Counted from the stretch's first letter, positions 18,016 to 27,444 are shown. The stretch: 64,000 nt of DNA from JASLDZ01 sp964244065 (GCA_964244065.1 CAXTHH010000002.1:310001-374000); one strand, 5' to 3'. Numbers and translations are program-made. The notes: generated by a model not told the origin, from the letters alone.

Positions 18016-18681
18016 TCAGCGCCGCTTGGACGCACCGTCCAGATAAAGGCCCGACGGAGGGCGATCGAGCACCACGGACGTCGCGCCGCGCCAGGCGGCC
18101 GGCTCGAACACGGGATGGCCGCCCTCCAGCGGGAGCGGCCGGCGGACGCCGCCGGCGAGCACCACCTCGCCGCTTCCGGCGCCCGGGAGCGCCACGCGGT
18201 CGAGCCGCGGCGCCAGGAGCGACAGCGGGCCGGCGCGGCCGACCGCGGCCCGGTACTGGGCCACGCAGCGAACCAGCCGATCGGCCGCCAGCTCCCGCCC
18301 CGCGCCGCCCGTGCATCCCATGCGCATGTTGAGGCCGAAGCGGGTTCCGGGCGGACCCTCCAGCGCCACCTGGCCGCGCCACTCCTCCAGGGTGGGAAGG
18401 CGCTCCAGGCGGCCTTCCGCGTCCAGCGGCGCGGGGGTGTGGCGTCCGTCCGCGACGAAGATCATCCGCACGTTGCGGGGTGGACCGCCGTTCTCGCGCA
18501 CGCGGTAGGACAGGGCGAACACGTCGCGCTCGGCCGGCGGAATCCGCAGGTAGAGGTCCAGGTAGGGAAACAGCTTGCGGGCAGGCGCCAGCCGTTCCCC
18601 GCCGGGCGCGGGGGCCGGCGCGGCGGCGACCAGGACCGCCGCGGCGGCGCAGACGAACGGCAGGCGGGGGCGGGCGCGCAT
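18016..18681 (-). CDS. Exported protein of unknown function
   Basis: 221 aa from ATG 18681. The N-terminus (LPFVCAAAAVLVAAAPAPAP) is a signal peptide, so it is probably periplasmic. The mature part contains FPYLDLYLRIPPAERDVFAL, a conserved-looking start also seen in DUF2987-like exported proteins of Caulobacter relatives; I am not certain of that link. Two Cys residues (MGCTGG and LVRCVAQY) could form a disulfide. No catalytic motif is recognisable. It lies between comM and hslO on the same strand, with about 110-120 bp gaps on both sides. Confidence 0.65.
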   Translation of the reverse strand: MRARPRLPFVCAAAAVLVAAAPAPAPGGERLAPARKLFPYLDLYLRIPPAERDVFALSYRVRENGGPPRNVRMIFVADGRHTPAPLDAEGRLERLPTLEEWRGQVALEGPPGTRFGLNMRMGCTGGAGRELAADRLVRCVAQYRAAVGRAGPLSLLAPRLDRVALPGAGSGEVVLAGGVRRPLPLEGGHPVFEPAAWRGATSVVLDRPPSGLYLDGASKRR

Positions 18682-18803
18682 GGCTGAGCTTCGCCGTTCG
18701 CGCCACCGGGCGCAACGGAGACGGGCAGGGCCCCGGACGTCCGCAGGGGCCATGGGTCCCGCCGCCGTTCGTCCCGCCGCGGCGCGCGTCGAGGCTTCCC
18801 GGG

Positions 18804-19718
18804 CTAGGCCTCGGCGGGCTCCGCGTCCACGGCCTCGGGATCGATGTCGTAGCGGCGCGAGCAGTACTCGCAGGTCACCACGATGCGGTCGCCCTCCAGC
18901 ATGTCGGCCCGCTCCTCCGGCGCGAAGGTGCGCAGCATGCCGAGGATGCGGTCCTCGTCGCAGCGGCAGCGGGCGGCCAGCGGCCTGGCGGGGAACAGGC
19001 GCACGCCGTCCTCGTGGAACAGGCGGTAGAGCAGCGTCCCGGGCGGCAGGGCGGGGTCCACCAGCTCGTCCTCGCCGATGGTGTCGAACAGCACGCGGCA
19101 GTGCTCCCACGCCTCCCCGGTGTCGCCGCGCGCCTCGTCGCCGGCGATGTTCTGCAGGATGGCCCCGCCCGCGCGCCAGGAGCGGCCGCCTCCGTCCCGC
19201 AGCTCGGCCACCGCCAGCTTCACGCGGGTGGGCGTCTGCTCGGACTGCGAGAAGTACTGCTCGGCGCACAGGGCCAGGGTCTCGCCCTCGATGGCCACGA
19301 TGCCCTGCTGGCGCTCGTTCTGGTCGGCGGGGTCGAGGGTCATGATGAACAGGCCCTGGCCCAGCAGCGTCCGCGCGCCGGGGCGGACGAAGCCGCGGGA
19401 GGCCTCCGCCACGCGCGCGGCGTCGAACCGGCAATAGCCGCGCAGGGCGCCGGCGGTGTCGTAGTCGGCCACCACGTACTGGACGGGGCCGTCGCCCTGC
19501 GCCTGCACGATCAGCCGGCCCTCGAACTTCAGGCTCGCGCCCACCAGCGCGGCCAGGGCGCAGGCCTCGCCCAGCAGGTCGGCGACGGGGCCGGGGTAGT
19601 CGTGGCGCGACAGGATCTCGTCGACCACCGGGCCCAGGCGGACGATGCGGCCGCGGGCGGGGTGGTGCTCGACGGCGAAGGCGGCGACCAGGTCGTCGGT
19701 GGGGCGGGCGTCGGTCAT
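18804..19718 (-). CDS. hslO: Hsp33 redox-regulated chaperone HslO
   Basis: 304 aa, usual length. Hsp33 is a cytoplasmic holdase activated when oxidation releases zinc and forms disulfides. The zinc-binding cysteines are all present: C251 and C253 in CRCDED, C283 and C286 in CEYC, the classic CxC-CxxC pair. The N-terminal domain includes EACALAALVGASLKFEGRLIVQAQ and GYCRFDAA. The start at ATG 19718 matches the family; the same frame runs far upstream, but there only as antisense of putA. It is divergent from putA, 144 bp between starts. Confidence 0.95.
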   Translation of the reverse strand: MTDARPTDDLVAAFAVEHHPARGRIVRLGPVVDEILSRHDYPGPVADLLGEACALAALVGASLKFEGRLIVQAQGDGPVQYVVADYDTAGALRGYCRFDAARVAEASRGFVRPGARTLLGQGLFIMTLDPADQNERQQGIVAIEGETLALCAEQYFSQSEQTPTRVKLAVAELRDGGGRSWRAGGAILQNIAGDEARGDTGEAWEHCRVLFDTIGEDELVDPALPPGTLLYRLFHEDGVRLFPARPLAARCRCDEDRILGMLRTFAPEERADMLEGDRIVVTCEYCSRRYDIDPEAVDAEPAEA

Positions 19719-19862
19719 GCGGGCGGCCTCTCGCCGGAGCGGAGGCTCACGGCGGCTGATGTGCGGAGCGTACGGGGTCGCGGCGCATGTGGGGGCGGGC
19801 GCGACGGGCGCCAAGTCGCCATCCGCCTCGCCAGAGGCGCGGTTCGGGCCTACATCGGAGCC

Positions 19863-22800
19863 ATGCACGACGGCTCGCTTCCTCCCGCCCAGGCCACGGC
19901 GACCGCCCTCGCCGAACCGGCGCTGGCGTGGGACCGGCTGGACGACGGCAAGTACGAGGCCGAGCGCGACGCGGTGGCCCGGATCCTGCGCGCCCAGCCG
20001 CTGGACGCGCCGGCCCGCGCGGCGGTCACGCGGCAGGCCGTGGCGCTCGTGCGCGCCGCCCGCGCGTCGCCCCGCCGCCAGGGCGTGGTGGAGAGCTTCC
20101 TGCAGGAGTTCACCCTCGGCACCCGCGAGGGCCTGGCGCTGATGTGCCTGGCCGAGGCGCTGCTGCGCACGCCGGACTCCGCCACCCGCGACGCGCTGAT
20201 CGCCGAGAAGATCGGCAGCGCCGACTGGGCCGCGCATCTGGGCAAGAGCGACAGCGCCTTCGTCAACGCCAGCACCTGGGGCCTCCTGCTCACCGGCGCG
20301 ATCGTGAGCCCCGACGACGACGCCCGGCGCGACCCGGCAGGCTTCGTCAAGCGCCTCGCCGGCCGCCTGGGCGAGCCCGTGATCCGCGCGGCGGTGGCGC
20401 GGGCCATCAAGATCATGGGCGAGCAGTTCGTGCTGGGCCGCACCATCGAGGACGCCCTGCGCCGCGCGGACAGGGACGGCTGGCTCTGCTCCTTCGACAT
20501 GCTGGGCGAGGGCGCCCGCACCGCCGCCGACGCCGCCCGCTACGAGAGGAGCTACGCCGACGCCATCGCCGCCGTGGGCCGCGCGTCCAGAGGCCGCGGG
20601 CCGGAGCGGGGGCACGGCATCTCGGTCAAGCTCTCCGCCCTGTCGCCGCGCTACGACGCCCTGCAGGAGGCGCGGGTGTGGGAGGAGCTGTACCCTCGCC
20701 TGAAGCGTCTGGCGGTGCAGGCGGCGGGGCACGACCTGAACTTCACGCTCGACGCGGAGGAGGCCGACCGGCTGGTCCTCTCGCTCAAGCTCCTCGCCCG
20801 GCTGGCGCGCGAGCCGGAGCTGGACGCCTGGACCGGCCTGGGGCTCGCCGTGCAGGCCTACGCCAAGCGCGCGCCGGCGGTGATCGAGGCGGTGGCCGAC
20901 CTCGCCCGCGTCTCCGGCCGGCGGCTGATGGTTCGGCTGGTCAAGGGCGCCTACTGGGACACGGAGATCAAGAAGGCGCAGGTCGCCGGCCGTGACGACT
21001 ACCCGGTCTGGACCACCAAGCCCGCCACCGACGTGGGCTACCTCGTCTGCGCCGAGGCGATGATCGCGGCGGCCCCGCACATCTACCCGCAGTTCGCCAC
21101 GCACAACGCGCACACGCTCGCGGCCGTGAAGCGGCTGGCCGACGGGCACGGCGCCCCGCTGGAGTTCCAGCGCCTGCACGGCATGGGCGAGGCGCTCTAC
21201 GAGGGCGCCGAGAAGATCTACGGGCCGCTGACGCTGCGCGCCTACGCGCCGGTGGGCGGGCACGAGGACCTGCTGCCCTACCTCGTGCGGCGCCTGCTGG
21301 AGAACGGGGCCAACACCAGCTTCGTCCACGCCCTGCTGGACGACGACGTGCCGCCGGAGCTTGTGGTCGGCGACCCGGTCTCCGCCCTGGAGGCCGCCCC
21401 CGACCGCCATCCGCGCATCCCCGCCCCGCTCGATCTCTACGGCGCCGGGCGCGTGAACAGCCGCGGGCGCGATTTGTCGGTGGCCAAGGAGCGGGCGCCG
21501 CTGACCGCCGCGCTGAGGGCCGTGGACGAGGCCGCCCTGATCGCCGCCCCGCTGGTGGGGGGCGCGCTCCGTGTGACCGGCCCCGGCGAGCCGGTGACCG
21601 ACCCCGCGGACCGCACGCTGACGCTCGGCCGGGCGCACGAGGCCTCGACCGCCGACGTGGACGACGCCTTCGCCCTCGCCCGCGCCGCCGGGCCGCGGTG
21701 GGACGCGCTCGGGGGCGGCGGTCGCGCCAAGGTGCTCCGCCGCATGGCGGACGCGCTGGAGGGCGAGCGCGACCGCTTCTGCGCGCTGGCGGTGCGAGAG
21801 GCGGGCAAGAGCTGGAGCGACGCGATCGGCGAGGTGCGGGAGGCGGTGGACTTCCTGCGCTACTACGCCCGCGACGCCGAGCGGCTGTTCGCCGGGCCGA
21901 CCACGCTCACCGGCCCGGTGGGCGAACACAACACGCTGGAGCTGCACGGGCGCGGCGTGTTCGTGTGCATCAGCCCCTGGAACTTCCCGCTGGCCATCTT
22001 CACCGGCCAGATCGCCGCCGCGCTGGCCGCCGGCAACGCCGTGCTCGCCAAGCCCGCCGAACAGACGCCGCTGATCGCCGCGGAGGCCGTGCGCCTGTTC
22101 CACCGCGCGGGACTGGATCCCGACCTGCTCCACCTGCTGCCCGGCCGCGGCGAGACCGTGGGCGCGGCGCTCACGGCGCACCCGGGGCTGGACGGCGTCG
22201 CCTTCACCGGCGGCACTGAGACCGCCTGGGCGATCAACAAGGCGCTGGCTGCCCGCCGCGGCCCCATCGTGCCCTTCATCGCCGAGACGGGCGGGCTGAA
22301 CGGCATGTTCGTCGACACCACGGCCCTGCGCGAGCAGGTGATCGACGACGTGGTGGTCTCCGCGTTCGGCAGCGCCGGCCAGCGCTGCTCGGCCCTGCGG
22401 CTCCTCTACCTGCCGCGCGACACCGCCGACCTGATCGTCGAGGGGATCAAGGGCGCCATGGACGCCCTGGTGGTCTCCGACCCCGCCGCCTTCACGACGG
22501 ACGTCGGCCCGGTGATCGATGGCGAGGCGCGCGAGGCGCTGGAGGCGCACCTCGCCCGGCTGGCGCGCGAGGCCAAGGTGCTGCACCGCGCGACGGTGAC
22601 GGGCGCCGGCTCCGGCGAGATGTTCGCCCCGACCCTGGCCGAGATCCCGCACGCGGGCTGGCTGGAGCGCGAGGTGTTCGGCCCCGTGCTCCACGTCTGC
22701 CGCTACGATCCGGAGGACATCGACGCCGTCTGCGACGTCCTCGCCTCCAAGGGCTACGGCCTGACGCTGGGCGTGCACACGCGCATCGACGGCTTCGCCG

Positions 22801-23030
22801 AGGAGGTGCGCCGCCGCGTGCCCGCGGGCAACGCCTATGTGAACCGCACCGTGGTGGGCGCGGTGGTGGGCGTGCAGCCCTTCGGCGGCGAAGGCCTCTC
22901 CGGCACCGGCCCCAAGGCGGGCGGGCCCTACGCCCTGCTGCGCTACGCCGTGGAGCGCGCCGTCAGCGTCAACATCGCCGCCCAGGGCGGCGACCCTGCG
23001 CTCCTCAACCTCGGCGGCGTCTCGCCATGA
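19863..23030 (+). CDS. putA: Bifunctional proline dehydrogenase / L-glutamate gamma-semialdehyde dehydrogenase PutA
   Basis: 1055 aa, the short PutA form without the N-terminal ribbon-helix-helix DNA-binding domain, so it should not repress its own gene. The proline dehydrogenase barrel (about residues 130-490) carries HGISVKLSALSPRY, RLVKGAYWDTEIKKAQ and the flavin-site TSFVHALL region. The aldehyde dehydrogenase domain (about 540-1040) carries PWNFPLAIFTGQIAAALAAG, the general base Glu808 in AETGG and nucleophile Cys842 in GQRCSA. Together they oxidise proline to glutamate at the membrane surface with FAD and NAD. The ATG at 19863 begins a family-like N-terminus. Its TGA overlaps the ATG of crtY by 4 nt, making it the first gene of putA-crtYIB. 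Confidence 0.96.
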   Translation: MHDGSLPPAQATATALAEPALAWDRLDDGKYEAERDAVARILRAQPLDAPARAAVTRQAVALVRAARASPRRQGVVESFLQEFTLGTREGLALMCLAEALLRTPDSATRDALIAEKIGSADWAAHLGKSDSAFVNASTWGLLLTGAIVSPDDDARRDPAGFVKRLAGRLGEPVIRAAVARAIKIMGEQFVLGRTIEDALRRADRDGWLCSFDMLGEGARTAADAARYERSYADAIAAVGRASRGRGPERGHGISVKLSALSPRYDALQEARVWEELYPRLKRLAVQAAGHDLNFTLDAEEADRLVLSLKLLARLAREPELDAWTGLGLAVQAYAKRAPAVIEAVADLARVSGRRLMVRLVKGAYWDTEIKKAQVAGRDDYPVWTTKPATDVGYLVCAEAMIAAAPHIYPQFATHNAHTLAAVKRLADGHGAPLEFQRLHGMGEALYEGAEKIYGPLTLRAYAPVGGHEDLLPYLVRRLLENGANTSFVHALLDDDVPPELVVGDPVSALEAAPDRHPRIPAPLDLYGAGRVNSRGRDLSVAKERAPLTAALRAVDEAALIAAPLVGGALRVTGPGEPVTDPADRTLTLGRAHEASTADVDDAFALARAAGPRWDALGGGGRAKVLRRMADALEGERDRFCALAVREAGKSWSDAIGEVREAVDFLRYYARDAERLFAGPTTLTGPVGEHNTLELHGRGVFVCISPWNFPLAIFTGQIAAALAAGNAVLAKPAEQTPLIAAEAVRLFHRAGLDPDLLHLLPGRGETVGAALTAHPGLDGVAFTGGTETAWAINKALAARRGPIVPFIAETGGLNGMFVDTTALREQVIDDVVVSAFGSAGQRCSALRLLYLPRDTADLIVEGIKGAMDALVVSDPAAFTTDVGPVIDGEAREALEAHLARLAREAKVLHRATVTGAGSGEMFAPTLAEIPHAGWLEREVFGPVLHVCRYDPEDIDAVCDVLASKGYGLTLGVHTRIDGFAEEVRRRVPAGNAYVNRTVVGAVVGVQPFGGEGLSGTGPKAGGPYALLRYAVERAVSVNIAAQGGDPALLNLGGVSP

Positions 23031-24223
23031 CCGCCGCGAGCGCCGACCGCCCCGACGTGCTGATCGCCGGGGGCGGGCTCGCCTCCGGCCTGATCGCGCT
23101 GGCCCTGAGCCGCGCCCGGCCCGAGCTGCGGGTGCTCTTGGTCGACCGGGCGGAGACGCTGGGGGCCGGCCACACCTGGAGCTTCTTCACCACGGACCTG
23201 TCGCCCGAGGCCCAGGCGCTGACGGCCGAGATGATCGTGCACAGCTGGCCCGGCTACGAGGTGCGCTTCCCCGCCCACCGCCGCCGGGTGGGCAATCGAT
23301 ACAACAGCATCGCCGACGCGCGCTTCCACGAGGTGGTCTCCGCCGCCCTGCCGCCCGGCAGCCTGCTGATGGGCGCGGAGATCGCCGCCTTGTCGTCCGA
23401 GGGGATCACGCTCGCCGACCAGCGCAGCCTGTCCGCCCCCTGCGTGATCGACGCCCGCGGGCCCGTGGGCGACGCGGCGCTGGAGGGCCTCACCCTCGGC
23501 TGGCAGAAGTTCGTGGGCGTGGAGATCGAGACGGAGACGCCGCACGGCCTCTCCGAGCCGATCATCATGGACGCCACCGTGCCCCAGGCCGACGGCTACC
23601 GCTTCCTCTACGCCCTGCCATTCTCGCCCACGCGCCTGCTGATCGAGGACACGCGCTACGCCGATGGGCCCTCGCTCGACCGGGTGGATCTCGCCGCCGA
23701 GGGGCTGGCCTACGCCGAGGCGCAGGGCTGGCGCGCCAAGCACGTGGTGCGCGAGGAGCACGGCATCCTGCCCATCGCGCTGGCCGGCGACATCCACGCC
23801 TTCTGGCGCGAGGCCTCAGCCGGGGGAGTGGCCCGCGCGGGGCTCCGGTCGGCCCTGTTCCACCCCACCACCGGCTATTCGCTGCCGGACGCGGCGCACA
23901 CGGCGCTGAAGATCGCCGCCCTGCCGGTGGTCACGACCGAGACGGTGGCCGAGGCGATCCGCGCCGCCTCCGTCCAGGCCTGGGAGGACCGCGCCTTCTT
24001 CCGCCTGCTCAACCGCATGCTGTTCAAGGCGGCCGACCCGGACAAGCGGTTCAAGGTGCTTGAGCGCTTCTATCGCCTGGGCACGCCCATGATGGAGCGG
24101 TTCTACGCGGCCGACCTGACCACCGCCGACAAGCTGCGCATCCTCACCGGCAAGCCGCCCGTGCCGATCGGCCGCGCGCTCGCGTGCATGAGCGAGCGGG
24201 CGATGCTACGCCCTGCGGCATGA
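23027..24223 (+). CDS. crtY: Lycopene beta-cyclase CrtY
   Basis: 398 aa, usual for bacterial CrtY. It closes both ends of lycopene to beta-ionone rings, giving beta-carotene, as a membrane-associated flavoprotein. Evidence: FAD-binding start DVLIAGGGLASGLIALAL, GAGHTWSFF, the FVGVEIE motif within WQKFVGVEIET, and the late motif FHPTTGYSLPDAA. It overlaps putA upstream and crtI downstream, each by 4 nt (ATGA), so its translation should be coupled to both. Confidence 0.95.
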   Translation: MTAASADRPDVLIAGGGLASGLIALALSRARPELRVLLVDRAETLGAGHTWSFFTTDLSPEAQALTAEMIVHSWPGYEVRFPAHRRRVGNRYNSIADARFHEVVSAALPPGSLLMGAEIAALSSEGITLADQRSLSAPCVIDARGPVGDAALEGLTLGWQKFVGVEIETETPHGLSEPIIMDATVPQADGYRFLYALPFSPTRLLIEDTRYADGPSLDRVDLAAEGLAYAEAQGWRAKHVVREEHGILPIALAGDIHAFWREASAGGVARAGLRSALFHPTTGYSLPDAAHTALKIAALPVVTTETVAEAIRAASVQAWEDRAFFRLLNRMLFKAADPDKRFKVLERFYRLGTPMMERFYAADLTTADKLRILTGKPPVPIGRALACMSERAMLRPAA

Positions 24224-25773
24224 CCGTCCTCGCCCGCAAGACCGCCGCCGTCATCGGAGCCGGCTTCGGCGGCATCGCGCTCGCCGTGCGCCTGCAGTCC
24301 GCCGGGATCGCCACCACCCTGTACGAGGCGCGGGACAAGCCCGGCGGCCGCGCCTACGTCTACCAGCAGGACGGCTTCACCTTCGACGCCGGCCCCACCG
24401 TGATCACCGACCCGGCCTGCCTGGAGGAGCTGTTCGCGCTCAGCGGCCGGCGCCTGGCCGACTATGTCGAGCTCCTGCCCGTGTCGCCCTTCTACCGGCT
24501 GCAGTGGTCGGACGGGGTGACTTTCGACTACGTCAACGACCAGGCCGAGCTCGACCGCCAGATCGAGGCGCTGGAGCCGCGCGATCTGGAGGGCTACCGC
24601 AAGTTCCTCGCGTATTCCGAGCAGTTGTACGAGGAGGGCTACGTCAAGCTCGGCTCCGCACCCTTTCTCGACTGGGGATCGATGCTGAAGGCGGCGCCCG
24701 AGCTCGTGAAGCTGGAGGCCTGGAAGAGCGTCCACACCAAGGTGGCGGAGTTCATCCGCGAGCCGCACCTGCGGCAGGCGTTCTCGTTCCACTCGCTGCT
24801 GGTGGGCGGCAACCCGTTCGCCACCTCTTCCATCTACGCCCTGATCCACGCCCTGGAGCGCCGCGGCGGGGTGTGGTTCCCGAAGGGCGGCACGGGCGCC
24901 CTGGTCCGCGCCCTGGTGAAGCTGTTCACCGACCTCGGCGGCGAGTTCAAGGTCAAGACCCCGATCGAACGCATCGTGACCCGGGAGGACCAGGTCGTCG
25001 GCGTCAAGCTGGCCGACGGCACGCCCAAGGCGTTCGACATGGTCGCCTCGAACGGCGACGTCCAGACCACCTATCGCAACCTGCTGCACGGCAACGACCA
25101 CGCCGACAAGGTGGCGCGCTCGCTGGCCAAGAAGCGCTGGTCGATGAGCCTGTTCGTCATCTACTTCGGCACGAAGACGCAGTATAAGGACGTCGCCCAC
25201 CACACGGTGATCTTCGGCCCCCGCTACAAGGAACTGATCGGCGAGATCTTCAACGGTCCAGAGCTGGCGCAGGACTTCTCGCTGTACCTGCACCGCCCCA
25301 CGGCGAGCGACCCTGACCTGGCGCCCGAGGGCTGCGACGGCTTCTACGTGCTGTCGCCCGTGCCGCACCTGGGCCGCGCCGACCTGGACTGGGCGGACCA
25401 GGGGCCCAAGTACCGCGACCGCATCCTCCAGTTCCTGGAGGACACGATGATGCCGGGCCTGCGCGAGAACCTGGCCACCTGCCGCATCTTCACGCCCTAC
25501 GACTTCCGCGACGAGCTGGGCGCGCACCTGGGCAGCGCCTTCTCGCTGGAGCCGATCCTGACGCAGAGCGCCTTCTTCCGCGCGCACAACCGCGACGACA
25601 AGATCGGCGGCCTCTACCTCGTGGGCGCGGGCACGCACCCGGGCGCCGGCGTGCCGGGGGTGGTGGGCTCGGCCAAGGCCACCGCCGGGCTGATGATCGC
25701 GGACGCGCAGGCCCAGCCCGCGCGCACCATCGCCGAGGATCCGCCGGGAGCCGACCGGATCGCCGCCGAGTGA
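24220..25773 (+). CDS. crtI: Phytoene desaturase CrtI
   Basis: 517 aa from ATG 24220, which overlaps the crtY stop by 4 nt; an in-frame ATG at 24184 lies inside crtY and is less likely. CrtI introduces four double bonds into phytoene to give lycopene. The FAD-binding dinucleotide fold AAVIGAGFGGIALAVRL and YEARDKPGGRAYVY opens the protein; FDAGPTVITDP, FHSLLVGGNPF and the C-terminal bacterial signature LYLVGAGTHPGAGVPGV complete it. It ends in a 4-nt GTGA overlap with crtB. Confidence 0.97.
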   Translation: MTVLARKTAAVIGAGFGGIALAVRLQSAGIATTLYEARDKPGGRAYVYQQDGFTFDAGPTVITDPACLEELFALSGRRLADYVELLPVSPFYRLQWSDGVTFDYVNDQAELDRQIEALEPRDLEGYRKFLAYSEQLYEEGYVKLGSAPFLDWGSMLKAAPELVKLEAWKSVHTKVAEFIREPHLRQAFSFHSLLVGGNPFATSSIYALIHALERRGGVWFPKGGTGALVRALVKLFTDLGGEFKVKTPIERIVTREDQVVGVKLADGTPKAFDMVASNGDVQTTYRNLLHGNDHADKVARSLAKKRWSMSLFVIYFGTKTQYKDVAHHTVIFGPRYKELIGEIFNGPELAQDFSLYLHRPTASDPDLAPEGCDGFYVLSPVPHLGRADLDWADQGPKYRDRILQFLEDTMMPGLRENLATCRIFTPYDFRDELGAHLGSAFSLEPILTQSAFFRAHNRDDKIGGLYLVGAGTHPGAGVPGVVGSAKATAGLMIADAQAQPARTIAEDPPGADRIAAE

Positions 25774-26708
25774 GCGAGGTCGCCTCCCGCGAGCTCCTGG
25801 CCCTCTCCGCCCAGACGATCGCCCAGGGCTCGCAGAGCTTCGCCGCCGCCTCCCGCCTGTTCGACGCCCGCACCCGGGCTGGAGCGCACCTGCTCTACGC
25901 CTGGTGCCGCCACTGCGACGACGTGGTGGACGGCCAGGCGCTGGGCCATGGCCGCCAGGACCTCACCGCCGACGACCGCCGCGCCCGCGTCGCCGAGCTG
26001 GAGGCGCGCACGCGTTCGGCGCTGGCCGGCGAGCCGCAGGACGCGGCCGTGTTCCGCGGCCTGCAGGTGGTGGCGCGCGAGTTCGGCGTGGACCCCCGCT
26101 GGCCGCTGGAGCACCTCGCCGGCTTCGCCATGGACGTGGAGCCCCGCGCCTACGCCGACCTGGACGCTGTGCTGCTCTACTGCTGGCGCGTGGCGGGCGT
26201 GGTCGGGGTGATGATGGCGGCGGTCATGGGCGTGGAGACGGGCGACCTCGCCGTGCTGCGTCGGGCGCAGGACCTCGGCCTGGCCTTCCAGCTGACCAAC
26301 ATCGCCCGGGACGTGCGGGAGGATGCGGAGAACGGCCGCGTCTACCTGCCCGCAGACGGCCTGGCCGCGCACGGCCTGGCGCCGGAGCCGGCCGCGGTGC
26401 TGGGCTCCCCCACCCGGGCGGCGGCGGTGGCGCGGGAGCTCGTGGCGGCGGCCGAGCCCTTCTACGAGTCGGCGGGAACGGGGCTGGCGGCGCTGCCCTG
26501 GCGCTCGGCCTGGGCGGTGGCAGCGGCGCGGGGCGTGTACCGCGAGATCGGCCGCAAGGTGGTCCGCGCCGGCGACCGGGCGCTGGAGCGGCGCGCCTCC
26601 ACCGGCGCGGCGGCGAAGCTCGGCTTCGCGCTGCAGGGGGCGGCCCTGGCGGCCGCCTCGCGCGGAGGCCGCGCCGCGCCGCGGGCCGACCTGTGGAGCG
26701 CGCTCTGA
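25770..26708 (+). CDS. crtB: Phytoene synthase CrtB
   Basis: 312 aa from GTG 25770, overlapping the crtI stop as GTGA. It condenses two geranylgeranyl diphosphates to phytoene, the first committed carotenoid step. Both Asp-rich substrate motifs are present: CRHCDDVVDG near residue 50 and NIARDVREDAENGRVYLP near 175-192. It completes a set (crtB, crtI, crtY) sufficient for beta-carotene from GGPP. No crtE, crtZ, crtW or idi is in the window, so GGPP supply and any ring hydroxylation or ketolation must be encoded elsewhere or be absent. Confidence 0.96.
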   Translation: MSEVASRELLALSAQTIAQGSQSFAAASRLFDARTRAGAHLLYAWCRHCDDVVDGQALGHGRQDLTADDRRARVAELEARTRSALAGEPQDAAVFRGLQVVAREFGVDPRWPLEHLAGFAMDVEPRAYADLDAVLLYCWRVAGVVGVMMAAVMGVETGDLAVLRRAQDLGLAFQLTNIARDVREDAENGRVYLPADGLAAHGLAPEPAAVLGSPTRAAAVARELVAAAEPFYESAGTGLAALPWRSAWAVAAARGVYREIGRKVVRAGDRALERRASTGAAAKLGFALQGAALAAASRGGRAAPRADLWSAL

Positions 26709-26715
26709 GCGGGCC

Positions 26716-27141
26716 TCAGCCCTCGCCGCGGTCGTAGCCGGGCAGGGTCTCGGCGCCGGCGGAGGAGGTGCTGCGGCGGCCGGTGAAGCCGGCGAAGCGC
26801 TCGGCGCGCTTGGCCTGGGCGCTGGCCTTCTCCATGGCCTTGCGCTCCTTGCGGTTGTCGCGCTTGGCGGCCAGGAGCGCGGCCTCGGCCTCCTCCTGCG
26901 CCTTGCGGGCGGCCTCCGCGGCGAGCTCGCGGGCGCGGCGGGCCTCCTCGCGCTCGGCGGCGCGGGCGGCGCGGACCGCCTCCAGCTGCGCCTGGCGGGT
27001 CGCTTCGCGGTCGAGCGGCGCCTCCGCCTGCACCATGGGCTTAGGCTTGAACTTGGCGAGCAGAGCCTTCTTGGCCTCGGCGGCGTCCGCCTGGCGGTCC
27101 GCGAAGTTCGTCCGAAGCTTCTTCTGGGCGTTGGGGGTCAT
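26716..27141 (-). CDS. Alanine/lysine/glutamate-rich helical protein, DUF6481-like
   Basis: 141 aa, almost entirely charged residues and Ala, predicted to form one long helix or coiled coil (about residues 15-115). The start NFADRQADAAEAKKALLAKF followed by a KERKA-rich tail resembles the DUF6481 family of small Alphaproteobacterial proteins. The function of that family is unknown; binding to nucleic acid or membrane through the Lys/Arg face is only a guess. Convergent with crtB, 7 bp apart. Confidence 0.65.
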   Translation of the reverse strand: MTPNAQKKLRTNFADRQADAAEAKKALLAKFKPKPMVQAEAPLDREATRQAQLEAVRAARAAEREEARRARELAAEAARKAQEEAEAALLAAKRDNRKERKAMEKASAQAKRAERFAGFTGRRSTSSAGAETLPGYDRGEG

Positions 27142-27198
27142 GTGGGGTCCGTCTGACGACGCGCCGCGGCGTCCGGGGTGGGGCTTAAACGCAGGAGG

Positions 27199-27220
27199 CC
27201 CCGGCTCGATCGAGCCGGGG
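27199..27220 (-). terminator. Palindromic terminator downstream of tRNA-Ala
   Basis: A perfect 22-bp palindrome with arms CCCCGGCTCGA and TCGAGCCGGGG starts 12 bp after the encoded CCA end of tRNA-Ala on the minus strand. The T-run is short (GTTT follows about 10 nt later), so termination efficiency is uncertain. Confidence 0.6.
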
Positions 27221-27232
27221 CGCCCAGGACGT

Positions 27233-27308
27233 TGGTGGAGCTAAGCGGAGTCGAACCGCTGACCTCTTGAATGCCATTCAAGCGCTCTACCAGCTGAGCT
27301 ATAGCCCC
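27233..27308 (-). tRNA. tRNA-Ala (anticodon GGC)
   Basis: 76 nt with CCA encoded. On the minus strand the acceptor arm is GGGGCTA pairing with TAGCTCC (one G-T pair), the D arm GCTC...GAGC, the anticodon arm CTTGA-ATGGCAT-TCAAG with anticodon GGC, and the T arm AGCGG-TTCGACT-CCGCT. It reads GCC and GCT alanine codons; GCC is heavily used in this genome. Confidence 0.95.
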
Positions 27309-27388
27309 GAATCCCTCTCGGGAAAAGGTTGCGGCGGTAGGGTGTTCAGCCCGCGGCCCTGGTGAGCCGCCCCGTCGCGAGGCCGCGG

Positions 27389-27417
27389 CATCTAGGACGC
27401 CGCCGCCCCCCGGTCAA
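27389..27417 (-). promoter_or_regulatory. Candidate sigma-70-type promoter for tRNA-Ala
   Basis: On the minus strand TTGACC (27417-27412) and TAGATG (27394-27389) are separated by exactly 17 bp, about 80 nt before the tRNA. The tRNA-Leu gene at 41027 has the same layout (TTGACC, 17 bp, TAGAGA), which strengthens both calls. Confidence 0.5.
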
Positions 27418-27444
27418 GCGCCGAGTCCGCGCCGGAGCTTGGGC

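Noticed and set aside
14412..18332. A 1306-codon plus-strand frame opposite the hybrid kinase and comM
   Set aside because: Composition is that of a GC-rich antisense shadow (Arg, Gly, Ala, His-rich), while the minus-strand frames carry complete recognisable domains.
18804..22778. A 1324-codon open frame antisense to putA and continuous with hslO
   Set aside because: Only the last 305 codons (hslO) resemble a protein. The rest mirrors putA and arises from the very high GC content, which makes stop codons rare.
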